Origin: Bradyrhizobium centrolobii
Lineage (GTDB): Bacteria > Pseudomonadota > Alphaproteobacteria > Rhizobiales > Xanthobacteraceae
Assembly (NCBI RefSeq): GCF_001641635.1
Contig: NZ_LUUB01000005.1
Location: forward strand, 1-64,000
Length of the DNA: 64,000 bases
Reading direction: 5' to 3'
In this document: in pieces, positions 28,355-37,302 of the stretch
Numbering within the stretch: the first letter of the stretch is position 1
How the letters are laid out: every line of letters starts with the position of its first letter
Position numbers and translations under genes: made by a program
Notes under the pieces: generated by a model
Told to the model about the DNA's origin: nothing
Database searches by the model: none
Seen by the model: the letters and a program-made list of their open reading frames with translations, nothing else

Positions 28355-29251
28355 CTAGCTCCGTATCTCGACGCCCGCCCACTCCTCCGACAGCTTGGCG
28401 ATTGACGTGAAATCCGAGTTCGCTCCGTACTTGGCCTGGGTCAGCGCGAGAATCTGGCGCACGATCGCGCCCATCATCATAGGGACGCCCATCGCCTCCG
28501 CTTCATCAAGGCAAAGGCGGACATCCTTGTAGGATAATCCGGTCGCGAATCCGAAATCGAAGGTGCCGGGAAGCACCGAGCGCGGAAACTTGTCCTGCGT
28601 GGCACTGTTACGACCCGAGCTTACGTTGATGATGTCGAGCAAGGTCTTGGGATCGAGGCCCGCTTTGACGCCCATGGCCATTCCCTCGGAGCTGATGACG
28701 AGTGCCGCTGCCGCGAGCAGATTGTTCACGAGCTTCGCCGTCTGCGCGAGGCCGGGCTTGTCGCCGGTGTAGAAAGTCTTGCCAAAAGTCTTCAGAATCG
28801 GCTGCACTATGCGATCGTAGATCTCGCGTGGACAGGAGATCATGACGGCCAAGGTGCCTCCCTTGGCGCCCGCGATGCCGCCGCTGACCGGCGCGTCGAC
28901 CCATGCCATGCCCTGCTCGCCAAGGCCGCGCGCGACGGCCGCCGCAACTCCGGGGCCCGTTGTCGAAAGATCGATCACGGTGCGGACCCTGTTGCCCCGC
29001 CCGATGCCGTCTTCGCCAAGCGTGACCGTCCTCACCACATCGGGCGTTGGCAGGCTGAGGAGAATGATCTCAGCTGCGGAGGCGACCTAGCGAGGAGACT
29101 TGGCAAGTCGTGCGCCGCGGGCAACCAGCGGAGCGACCGCGTCGGGATGCGCGTCATAGACACAGAGCCCATAGCCAGCATCGAGAAGCCGCGACGCCAT
29201 TGGACCACCCATGCGTCCGACGCCAACAAAGCCGAGGAGCTCACCTGCCAT
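28355..29251 (-). pseudogene. 3-hydroxyisobutyrate dehydrogenase-family gene with one TAG stop
   Basis: Reading from ATG 29251 gives MAGELLGFVGVGRMGGPMA and a normal NAD-binding N-terminus up to codon 54, then TAG at 29089-29087. The same frame resumes at once with VASAAEIILLSLPTPDVV and continues intact to 28355 (DAPVSGGIAGAKGGTLAVM, catalytic Lys in QTAKLVNNLLAA). The expected codon is GAG (SPRE), so a single G-to-T change explains the break. Total length without the stop would be 298 residues, normal for the family. Reinitiation downstream would lack the Rossmann motif. Recently inactivated, suppressed, or a sequence error. Confidence 0.9.
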
Positions 29252-30090
29252 CTTTCATTCCCTTGGCCGGCACGTCCACCGGTCTCATTGCTCGAAGAAA
29301 TTGTCGTCCGCGAGAGAAGTCAGCTCGCGCGTGGTTCGATACTAACGTCTAGTCGCTCGACTAGATCATGGTGAAATCGCCGTTCAGGGCGCGAGCGGGA
29401 CTAAACAGCAGCTTCGTGGGGCCGCCGAGGCAAGCATATGGAGACTCTAGTCGCGATTGATGCAATGAGCAGGGCTTAGGCACTCAAATCCAGCGCGTTG
29501 GCGCCCGTCTTCGGTGAATTTGGCTGGCCGGGTACATGCGTGTGCTGCTTGTGGCATGAGCCAGAAGGGGTCTTTGCGCATCGAGGCCCCCATGTAGGGG
29601 TGCGAGGAAACCAGAACCCGCTAATTGGGGAGACGCCGCCGTCGAACGGTCATGAAGCTGCGACGATGATGATGGCGCGCATAAGCAGCGGCACGAGTTT
29701 CGAAGCGGGGGAATAGGATTGGCGCTCCAAGCGCGCTGCGCGTTCGCCTTGTCTCCACTGTTGGAAACTGGGACCGATAGCTCTGCGCACTCACCAGATT
29801 CATAGCCGCGGCCCGGCGGCGAGCGATTTCCGTACGCAGGCTATGCCAATAGGCAACGACATCTTGCACCTCGCCGACAGCCGAGCGCACGCGCGCAGCA
29901 CCTCTCCACAGGGAGAGGTTATGGGCCAACACAACGGCCTCTCGCGTCGGACCCTTGTCGAACGCGAGGCGTCGATGAAATTGCCTACTCATTCATAATA
30001 CTGCTATTGTGAGCACATTTGCATCGTGATTTCGTGCCGCTACGATGGTTTCCTGCACTGCGGGGCCATGTGGCTGCGAAATTCGCCTTA
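29252..30090. other. Gap upstream of Lrp regulator
   Basis: No recognised gene. A minus-strand frame (29621-29992) contains VLAHNLSLWRGAARVRSAVG but lacks family resemblance and is probably spurious. The promoter of the regulator must lie near 29990-30080. Confidence 0.35.
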
Positions 30091-30582
30091 ATGACGGAGC
30101 CGACCATGCGATACGACCGGACAGATGCACGCATCCTGGAGATCGTGCAGAAGAATAATCGTCTAACTTCCGAAACTATCGGCGATCTGGCCGGGCTTTC
30201 TGCTACCGCGTGTCAACGACGACTGAAGAGACTTCGGTCGGAAGGGATCATCGAGGCTGACGTCTCAATTGTTTCGCCGAAGGCAGTAGGAAGACCAATT
30301 CAGATGCTCGTTTTGGTGACATTGGAGCGGGAGCGATCAGATATTATCGACAAGTTTAAGAAGGCAATTAAGTCGTCAGCTGACGTCGTGAATGGATTCT
30401 ACGTCACAGGCGACGCTGATTTTGTCCTCTATGTCACCGCGCCTACCATGGAAGACTATGAGCAATTCACTCGGCGCTTCTTCTATGAGAACTCGGACAT
30501 CAAGGGATTTAAGACAATGGTTATAATGGATCGGGTCAAAGCGGGATTCTCCATTCCAATTGATGCTCCCGCCGAGGCTTGA
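30091..30582 (+). CDS. Lrp/AsnC-family transcriptional regulator
   Basis: 163 residues if started at ATG 30091 (MTEPTMRYDRTDARILE). A frame opening to 30019 adds a segment unlike the family. N-terminal helix-turn-helix (TSETIGDLAGLSATACQRRLKRL) and a C-terminal RAM ligand domain (VNGFYVTGDADFVLYVTAP, then RFFYENSDIKGFKTMVIM). Lrp-type proteins sense amino acids or amines and control transport and catabolic genes. No clear target is next to it. A decayed copy of its C-terminus lies at 31137-31271. Confidence 0.9.
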   Translation: MTEPTMRYDRTDARILEIVQKNNRLTSETIGDLAGLSATACQRRLKRLRSEGIIEADVSIVSPKAVGRPIQMLVLVTLERERSDIIDKFKKAIKSSADVVNGFYVTGDADFVLYVTAPTMEDYEQFTRRFFYENSDIKGFKTMVIMDRVKAGFSIPIDAPAEA

Positions 30583-31136
30583 CGTGGTGTGTCGCGCATT
30601 TTGCACGCTCGCCCACACAGTGCCAGAAATCGTCACTGCGTTTTTGTGCGCCGGTACGATTGCGTTGAGCTCATAAACAATGGGTCAAATTGCGTTTCAT
30701 CAGCACCCGCCGCAGCCCCGAGGTTGTGTTAGCGCTTTCTCTTCTTTGTCGTAGACTGACCGGCAACATGCTATCCGGCGTCGTACAAATGGTTCGTCGT
30801 TCTGGCCGACTGCAAAAAGCCTGGATATCCCTGCTCATCGGAACGCCACGCGACTGTTCGCAATTGCAGTGACTTGGTGCCATCGCATCGCCGATCTCTC
30901 GGCAACTCGCTCGGCGTACCGTCTTAGGTGTCCATCCGAGCTAGGCCGAGGAAAGTGGATCGCCGATTCCGTCGCTTGAGAGCGCTCTCAGCACTGCATC
31001 AGACTGTCACCAACCGCCAGACGCGGGGCTATGCGCTCGCAGACGGCAGCGTGCAAGGCTCGCTGCTTGCCTTCGTGTTCTGCTCGCAGCAGATCGTTTC
31101 CGAGATATTCAAGCTTGGACACGTTCCGGTCGCATT
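30583..31136. other. Gap between Lrp gene and its relic
   Basis: No gene recognised. Bases just after the intact Lrp stop resemble those after the relic (31272-31350), so the duplication extended beyond the gene. Confidence 0.4.
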
Positions 31137-31271
31137 GGGGAGGACTATGAGCGGTTCACCAAGCGCTTCTTTTGTGGGATTCCGGGCATCAAGGGCTTCG
31201 GCGCGATGGTCATAACGGATCGGATATAGGCGGGCGTTGCCGTCCCCATTGAAGTTCCGTCGGCAGATTGA
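31137..31271 (+). pseudogene. Relic of a second Lrp/AsnC gene, C-terminus only
   Basis: Reads EDYERFTKRFFCGIPGIKGF and AMVITDRI, a TAG, then AGVAVPIEVPSAD and a stop. The intact gene has EDYEQFTRRFFYENSDIKGF and TMVIMDRVKAGFSIPIDAPAEA. The DNA-binding half is not found upstream. Confidence 0.8.
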
Positions 31272-31848
31272 TTCGAGTCTCTCACGGCCCAGCTTGACAC
31301 TTTGCGCGCTTTTTCGTCGCGGACCCACGCATAATGCAAGAAATCCGCGCCGCGACTGCTCTAGTCTATCGCCTTGTCAAGGCTGGCTAGAGCCCGGTTC
31401 TTTTGGGATCGGCGTTCCGAAGAGATTTAAGACATTCGAATGTCGCGCCGGGTTACCCCGAGCTTATTTGCCAGCCTGTCCCAAGCGGACAGTAAGGTTG
31501 TGTCGAACGCGGGCCTGTTACGGCAGCACGAGACGTATCCAGCGAGCGAGCCTGCCATTCCACTGATGCAATCATTAGATCACAAGCTTCGTAAGCTTGC
31601 GCGCGTGCTGGATAAAAGGCGGGGCGAATCGAACTTGGGCTATCGAGCGCGGCTGACAAAATGAGAGCCCCATTAGCGCGATCGTGGCTTCGCGGTGTGA
31701 CGGATGCGGCAGTAGCGATGTCGCGTTCGAGACCGTGGCCGGGAAGATTTGCGCTTTCTGAGCAAGCCGGCGTGATGAAGTGGGGCCGTACTCCGTTGGC
31801 GGACGTCATTCCTATCACTGTCGATCAATTGTTTACGCACGAGCCGCT
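31272..31848. other. Gap upstream of MFS gene
   Basis: No gene recognised. Short frames on both strands (31440-31664 plus, 31453-31818 minus) show no domain. Confidence 0.35.
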
Positions 31849-33534
31849 ATGACCGACCAACCTAAGCTCCCGAGGTTTAGCGGCGAAAACGTCGCCGCGC
31901 CGCTGCGCTATGCCGTCTTTCGGTACATCTGGGCCGCGAGCATCTTGTCCAATCTCGGCATTTTGATCCGAGGGGTTGCCGCAGCTTGGGCGATGACAGA
32001 GATGACATCGGCGGCCGACAAGGTAGCGCTCGTGCAGACGGCAACGACGCTGCCGCTGATGCTGATCGCGTTGCCCGCCGGCGCCATTGCCGATATGTAT
32101 GACCGCCGCCTAGTGACGCTGGTTGCGCTCTCGATCGCGCTCTGCGGCGTTACCGCGCTAACGGCGTTCCAATGGCTGGGTCTCATCACGCCGGATTTGT
32201 TGCTCCTCCTTTGTTTTGTTGTTGGTAGCGGCGGAGCATTGATGACCCCGGCTTGGCAATCCTCCGTCTCTGAGCAGGTGCCGGCTGAGACGCTGCCGGC
32301 GGCAGTTACACTAAACGGCATCAGTTTCAACATCGCGCGTAGTTTTGGGCCCGCAATCGGTGGCATTGTGGTTGGGATCGCAGGCGCGGTCGCGGCCTTT
32401 GCGCTCAACGCTGTGCTCTATCTGCCATTGATGATCGCGCTGTTTCTCTGGAAACGGGTTGCCGAGCCGTCGCGGCTGCCGCGCGAACATCTGAGCCGGG
32501 CCATCGTCTCGGGTGTGCGCTATATCACGAATTCTCCGTCTATCAAGATCGTTCTGGTCCGCGCCGTGGCAACAGGCGCGGTCGGCAGCTCAATCTTCGC
32601 GCTCATGCCGCTGGTCGCGCGTGATATCTTGAGCGGTGGTCCACAGACGTACGGCATCATGCTCGGTGCCTTTGGTTTTGGCGCCATCATCGGGGCGATC
32701 TATGTCGGCGAGGTGCGCAAGCGTATGAGCAGCGAAGCCGCTATGCGTGCCTGCATGCTGTCCATGGCCGGAGCGACTACGGCCGCGGCTCTTAGCCGCG
32801 AGCCGGCGCTGACCGCGACCGCGCTAATTCTGGCGGGTGCGGTGTGGACGGTGGTGGCCATTTTGCTCGATATCGGCGCGCAACTCTCGTCGCCGCGCTG
32901 GGTGGCCGGCCGATCGTTGGCCACCTACCAGGCTGCGTACGCCGGCGGCGTCGCCTTCGGCAGTTGGGGTTGGGGTCGTCTGACAGATGCCGCTGGGGTT
33001 GAAACGGCACTGCTTGTCTCGGCGGGGCTGATGCTGCTCTCGCCATTGCTCGGGCTGTGGCTACCCATGCCGCGCATCAGCTCACGCGACGAGGACGTCG
33101 AGATGTTGGCGGATCCCGAGGTACGCCTGCCGCTCACCGACCGCAGTGGGCCGTTAGTCGTTGAGATCGAATATCGCGTGGCGGCGGAGAATGCGCGCGC
33201 CTTTCACAATAAGATGCTTGAGGTACAGCTGGCGCGCCAGCGTAACGGCGCTTACGGGTGGTCGGTTGCGCGCAATATCGCCGATCCCGAGCTCTGGACC
33301 GAACGCTATCATTGCCCGACATGGCTGGACTATTTGCGCCAGCGCAACCGCGGGACGCAATCGGACCGGGCGCTGGATCACCAGGTGGAGGCGTTCCATG
33401 TCGGCCCCGACCCGGTGCGCGTCCGCCGCATGTTGGAGCGCCCGTTTGGATCGGTGCGTTGGAAGGAAGAGGTGTCCGACCGCGATGCAAACGAGACCCT
33501 GCCGTTCTATTCCAAGCGCATCGCCGGGCAATGA
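31849..33534 (+). CDS. MFS exporter of the MFS_3 (EntS-like) type with C-terminal domain
   Basis: 562 residues from ATG 31849 (MTDQPKLPRFSG), chosen over an upstream in-frame ATG at 31780 because the protein then begins like its family. Residues 25-420 hold about 11-12 membrane helices with the conserved GAIADMYDRR loop and NGISFNIARSFGPAIGG. Residues from about 440 form a soluble domain (EIEYRVAAENARAFHNKMLE, later RMLERPFGSVRWKEE) found in this subfamily. It should export a small molecule by proton antiport. A decayed second copy of the soluble domain lies at 36360-36712. Confidence 0.88.
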   Translation: MTDQPKLPRFSGENVAAPLRYAVFRYIWAASILSNLGILIRGVAAAWAMTEMTSAADKVALVQTATTLPLMLIALPAGAIADMYDRRLVTLVALSIALCGVTALTAFQWLGLITPDLLLLLCFVVGSGGALMTPAWQSSVSEQVPAETLPAAVTLNGISFNIARSFGPAIGGIVVGIAGAVAAFALNAVLYLPLMIALFLWKRVAEPSRLPREHLSRAIVSGVRYITNSPSIKIVLVRAVATGAVGSSIFALMPLVARDILSGGPQTYGIMLGAFGFGAIIGAIYVGEVRKRMSSEAAMRACMLSMAGATTAAALSREPALTATALILAGAVWTVVAILLDIGAQLSSPRWVAGRSLATYQAAYAGGVAFGSWGWGRLTDAAGVETALLVSAGLMLLSPLLGLWLPMPRISSRDEDVEMLADPEVRLPLTDRSGPLVVEIEYRVAAENARAFHNKMLEVQLARQRNGAYGWSVARNIADPELWTERYHCPTWLDYLRQRNRGTQSDRALDHQVEAFHVGPDPVRVRRMLERPFGSVRWKEEVSDRDANETLPFYSKRIAGQ

Positions 33535-33730
33535 GGTACGGTCTGTTAGACTGATACGGCTTGCGATACGATGAAAGCCACGTCTGGCGACTGTCGATCG
33601 CGACGCAGCGCCTACCTTGCGGGCAAGAGACGCCATCACTTCCGTGAAGTTCTTGATCGAGGGAGAAAGCAAGCATGGGCGCCTCGATGCTGAACGTCTC
33701 GTAAGCGAAATCTTGATCGCTGTTTTCCTC

Positions 33731-34136
33731 TCAGTACGACTTCGGGAGACCGAGCACGCGTAATGTGGGACAAAATCACTTCGCGGCTGACCGGCGCGAT
33801 CCGCGGGATCATGATCTCGCGCAGGTAACGCTCGACATAGAACTCCTTCGAGTAGCCCATACCGCCGTGCGTGAGGATCGCCTGCTCGCACGCGCGGAAC
33901 CCCGCCTCGGCAGAAAAATACTTGGCCGCGTTCGCCTCGGCGCCGCAGTCCTTCCCGTTGTCGTAGAGCCAGGCGGCTTTCATCATCAGCAGATGGGCGG
34001 CTTCCAAATCCACCCAATTCGCCGCGAGCGGATGCTGGATCGCCTGGTGCTTCCCGATCGGCCGGTCGAACACGACGCGTCCGCGAAAGCGTGCGATTTC
34101 CTGGGCGCGTCTTGTGTTCGTTGTCGGTTCAGCCAT
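33731..34136 (-). pseudogene. Acyl-CoA dehydrogenase, C-terminal fragment
   Basis: Only the C-terminal third is present: FDRPIGKHQAIQHPLAANW, then DNGKDCGAEANAAKYFSAEA, HGGMGYSKEFYVERYLREIM and VSREVILSHI. After that a one-base shift breaks the frame; VLGLPKSY and a stop follow in the next frame, which is the normal family ending. The N-terminal and middle domains are missing, so there is no active enzyme. An intact acyl-CoA dehydrogenase is at 48855-50018. Confidence 0.85.
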
Positions 34137-34285
34137 CGATTGCAGGCGCAACTCACCCCTCGTAACCGACGGCGGATATCCTCGGGAGCCCGGCAGAAAT
34201 GATCGACGACCCGTCGTACTGCCGCAGGTAAAGCAGGACACGCATTCCTCACCCGACGCGCCCGCAAACCTGATCTTCAGCGTCC

Positions 34286-35071
34286 CTATCTTCCCTTCCA
34301 GACCGGATCACGTTTTTCGGAAAAAGCGCGGGCGCCCTCAAGACGATCCTCTGAGCCGTAGAGCTTGTCGACCGTCGCAAGTTCGCGGCGGGTCACCCTG
34401 TTAATGGCGTCCTGGAAGGAAAGCGTCTCGGCGACGCGCACGGTTTCCTTGATGGCCGCGAAGACCAGCGGCGGTCCGCTGGCAAGCAGCCGCGCGATTT
34501 CCCAGACGCGTTGCTCGAGCTTCTCACTCGGTAGGACCTCGTTGACCAAGCCCCAGCGATGCGCCTCGGCAGCATCCATCCAGCGACCGATGAGCAGGAG
34601 CTCCATGGCTATGTGCCAAGGAATGCGTTTGGGCAGCTTGATCGTTGCCGCGTCGGCCAGCTGGCCAGCGCGGATCTCCGGCAGCGCGAATGAAGAACGA
34701 TCGGACGCGTAGATCAGGTCGCAGGAGAGCGCTAGCTCGAAGCCGCCGCCGACCGCCATGCCGTTGACACACGCGATCACAGGCTTGTTGAGGTCGCGCA
34801 GTCTCTGCAATCCACCGAATCCACCGACACCATAGTAGGCAGTGATTTCCTCTTCACTGGCCGCCGCCGCCTTAAGGTCCCAGCCGGCGCAAAAAAACTT
34901 GTCACCAGCGGTCTTGAGGATGGCAACACGCAGCTCCGGATCGTCGCGGAACCCCTTGAACGCCTCCCCCATTAGCCGCGACGTGTTCATATCAATCGCG
35001 TTGGCCTTTGGCCGGTCGAGCGTGACTTCGAGGATCGCGCCTTCGCGGCGCGTGACAACAGTGTCAGCCAT
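34286..35071 (-). CDS. caiD: Crotonobetainyl-CoA hydratase (CaiD-like)
   Basis: 261 residues, the length of CaiD. The whole chain follows CaiD: ILEVTLDRPKANAID, FRDDPELRVAIL, FFCAGWDLKAAA (oxyanion hole), VNGMAVGGGFELAL, SFALPEIRAG, and the diagnostic ending FSEKRDPVWKGR. CaiD hydrates crotonobetainyl-CoA to L-carnitinyl-CoA. In this window it could feed crotonobetaine into the carnitine dehydrogenase route. No caiB/caiC neighbours are seen, so the CoA donor is unknown; the nearby NDP-forming synthetase is one possibility. Part of a duplicated segment (relic at 36860-37190). Confidence 0.82.
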   Translation of the reverse strand: MADTVVTRREGAILEVTLDRPKANAIDMNTSRLMGEAFKGFRDDPELRVAILKTAGDKFFCAGWDLKAAAASEEEITAYYGVGGFGGLQRLRDLNKPVIACVNGMAVGGGFELALSCDLIYASDRSSFALPEIRAGQLADAATIKLPKRIPWHIAMELLLIGRWMDAAEAHRWGLVNEVLPSEKLEQRVWEIARLLASGPPLVFAAIKETVRVAETLSFQDAINRVTRRELATVDKLYGSEDRLEGARAFSEKRDPVWKGR

Positions 35072-35253
35072 TCCATCTTCCCCTTAAAACGCGTCGATCT
35101 CTATAGCGCGCACGTTCGATCTACGAGAGATGGCGGCGCTGATGCGAGAAGCTGGCTCAAGCCAGAGCTCAAATGCTTCGAGACGAAGCACCGTGACGCC
35201 GCGCAGATCCGTCACGCGCTACTGAATGTCCGAATAAATACCGCTCAACTCGC

Positions 35254-36147
35254 TCAATCCCCAGCCTTGGCCGGTTGGTTGGATGCCGTTCGAGAAGACA
35301 CCCCCGGCGTCTGAGATTCGAACGGGGCAAAGGTTGACTCAATCCACTGGGACGCCGCTTTCGCACCTTCAGTGCGGAGCAACTCGCGGAACCGCCTGTA
35401 CTCAGAGTCGGACTTGCTGATAATCATGTCGGACGCGTAGCTATATCGTAGGGCAGAATCAAGTCCTGCCGCTTGGAGCGTATTGTTGAGTGCTCTCTTG
35501 CTCCACACCAACGTTGGCAGAGCGACCCGGGATATGCGCTTCGCGATGCGCGTGACCTCTTCTTCGAGGCGTGCCTTGGGAAAGACGCGGTTGACAAGGC
35601 CGAGACGGTGCGCCTCCTGGGCATCGAACACGTCCCCGGTGTAGACCAGCTCGCGGCAACGCTGTCCGATCAGGTGCGACATGATCGGCAGTTCCGTGTC
35701 GCCAGCTGCGAACCGGACCTCGATCGCGCCGAAGCGCGAGTCGTCGGAGCAGTAGCGCATGTCACACCACATGGCCAAGTCCAAGCCACCAGCGAGGCAG
35801 TAGCCCTCGATCATCGCGATGACGGGCTTGGAGCAGTGGAACACGGATTGCAGGAATTTGCAGGCGTGATCAAAAAGCCTGTCGAGATGATCGAAGGTCC
35901 ATTCAGCACGTTCGGGCGGTCCGAACTCTGATTTGTCTTCGGCCATGTCCCAGCCACTGGAAAAAGCCCGGCCGCCTGCTCCCTTGACTACGATTACACG
36001 TACTTCCGGATCGCGCTCGGCGATGGCGATCGCGTCCCGGAATTCGTTGCAGAGCTCGGTGGAAATCGCATTGCGTTTATTTGGCCGATTCAATGTGATC
36101 CACGCGACACGGTCATCCGCCTCGTAGAGAATGGTGCTGTACGCCAT
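35254..36147 (-). CDS. Enoyl-CoA hydratase/isomerase family protein
   Basis: 297 residues from ATG 36147, which has GGAGG nine bases upstream; the frame is open to 36300. Crotonase motifs: WITLNRPNKRNAI, AFSSGWDMAED (oxyanion), and IEGYCLAGGLDLAMWCDMRY. The second acidic catalytic position normally in GFGTE-like loops reads AAGDTELP here. The C-terminus extends about 30 residues beyond the typical 260. Probably hydrates or hydrolyses an acyl-CoA in the same catabolic set as CaiD. Substrate unknown. Confidence 0.85.
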   Translation of the reverse strand: MAYSTILYEADDRVAWITLNRPNKRNAISTELCNEFRDAIAIAERDPEVRVIVVKGAGGRAFSSGWDMAEDKSEFGPPERAEWTFDHLDRLFDHACKFLQSVFHCSKPVIAMIEGYCLAGGLDLAMWCDMRYCSDDSRFGAIEVRFAAGDTELPIMSHLIGQRCRELVYTGDVFDAQEAHRLGLVNRVFPKARLEEEVTRIAKRISRVALPTLVWSKRALNNTLQAAGLDSALRYSYASDMIISKSDSEYRRFRELLRTEGAKAASQWIESTFAPFESQTPGVSSRTASNQPAKAGD

Positions 36148-36359
36148 GAGCTGCCTCCAGATGGGTTTAACGCCGATGTCTCGCTGGTGGGTTGCCTCGA
36201 GTGGGAAGCGGCCAAACGTAGAACGCGTCCGGCGCCAGGAAACTGCGGAGTTTGGGACAATTGGACGAATTTCTGCAAGAGAAGGCAGTAGATACGGCAT
36301 ATCTCATCGCAGCACTGAACTTCGCGGAAGGGAGCGCGTCCCTAAAGCGCGCCATGCTA

Positions 36360-36712
36360 GTGCTCGAGATCGAATATCGCGTCGCCGAAGGGGCGCGCGC
36401 ATTTCGCAGTCTGATGCAGGACGTGCAGCTGTCCCGTCAGCGTAATGGTGCCTACGGTGGCTCGATCGCGCGCAACATTGCGGATCACGATCGCTGCCCG
36501 GCATGACTGGATTATTTGCGCCAGCGCAACCGCGCAATCGGACCGGGGGCTGGACCACCAGGTAGAGGCGTTCCACGTCAGCTCCGACCCGGTGCGCGTC
36601 CGCCGCATGGTGGAGCGCCCGTTTGGATCGGTGCGGTGGAAGGACGAGTGTCCGACCGTGATGCGAACGAGATCCTGCCGTTCGAGTCCAAGCGCGTCGC
36701 CGGGCATTGAGG
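36360..36712 (+). pseudogene. Relic of MFS_3 C-terminal domain
   Basis: Strong nucleotide similarity to 33160-33534, the 3' end of the intact MFS gene: LEIEYRVAEGARAFRSLMQD, then ARNIADHDRCPA and a stop, then frameshifted RMVERPFGSVRWKDE. The similarity continues about 70 bases past the stop in both copies. No membrane part remains. Confidence 0.82.
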
Positions 36713-36859
36713 TGCGTGCTCGTTAGTCATCGACCTGTACTGCTTACGAGGAGATGAAGCCAGTTCTGACTTGTCGATTGCGACTTGTCCATTCTCCCTT
36801 CCAGCGCTCGACGAGGAGCGGCTCAATTGCCGTCCGATAGGGAATGCGTTCGGGCATGG

Positions 36860-37190
36860 ATCAGCTAGGAGAACGCCAGCTCGAATCCACCGAACGACAC
36901 GCCGTTGACACCCGCGCTAGCGAGCTCGTTCGGGTAGCGCAGTCTCCGCAGCCGGCCGAATGTACCAGTCACCCAGTCTTCCTCGGCGTTTTGTTCACTG
37001 CCCGCCGTCAGGGTGCCGGTGCCGCCGATGAACTTGTCGCTGGCGGCGCTGAAGATAGCGACGAGCAGCGCCAGGTCGTCGCGCATCCCTTGGAGGCGTT
37101 TCCATCGGCTGCGATGCGTCTTCAATCAATCGCATTGGCTTTTGGTCGGTCGCGCATGACCGTATATCGCGCCGTCGCGGCGCGTTGAAC
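36860..37190 (-). pseudogene. Relic of a caiD-like gene, N-terminal half
   Basis: The minus strand reads KTHRSRWKRLQGMRDDLALL, AIFSAASDKFIGG, then LRYPNELASAGVNGVSFGGF and ELAFS. It lines up with NTSRLMGEAFKGFRDDPELR, AILKTAGDKFFCAG, LRDLNKPVIACVNGMAVGGG and FELALS of the intact gene. It stands convergent to the MFS relic exactly as the intact pair does, so both come from one duplicated segment. Confidence 0.8.
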
Positions 37191-37302
37191 GAACGTGAGC
37201 TTCCGCTTTCCCTGCAACCCCGCACTGGCCGCAGGTCGACTATTCTGGCCTAGTCAAAGCTCCGAAGCCAGCCCGCTCTCCTATGTGCGCATCTCCAATA
37301 CT

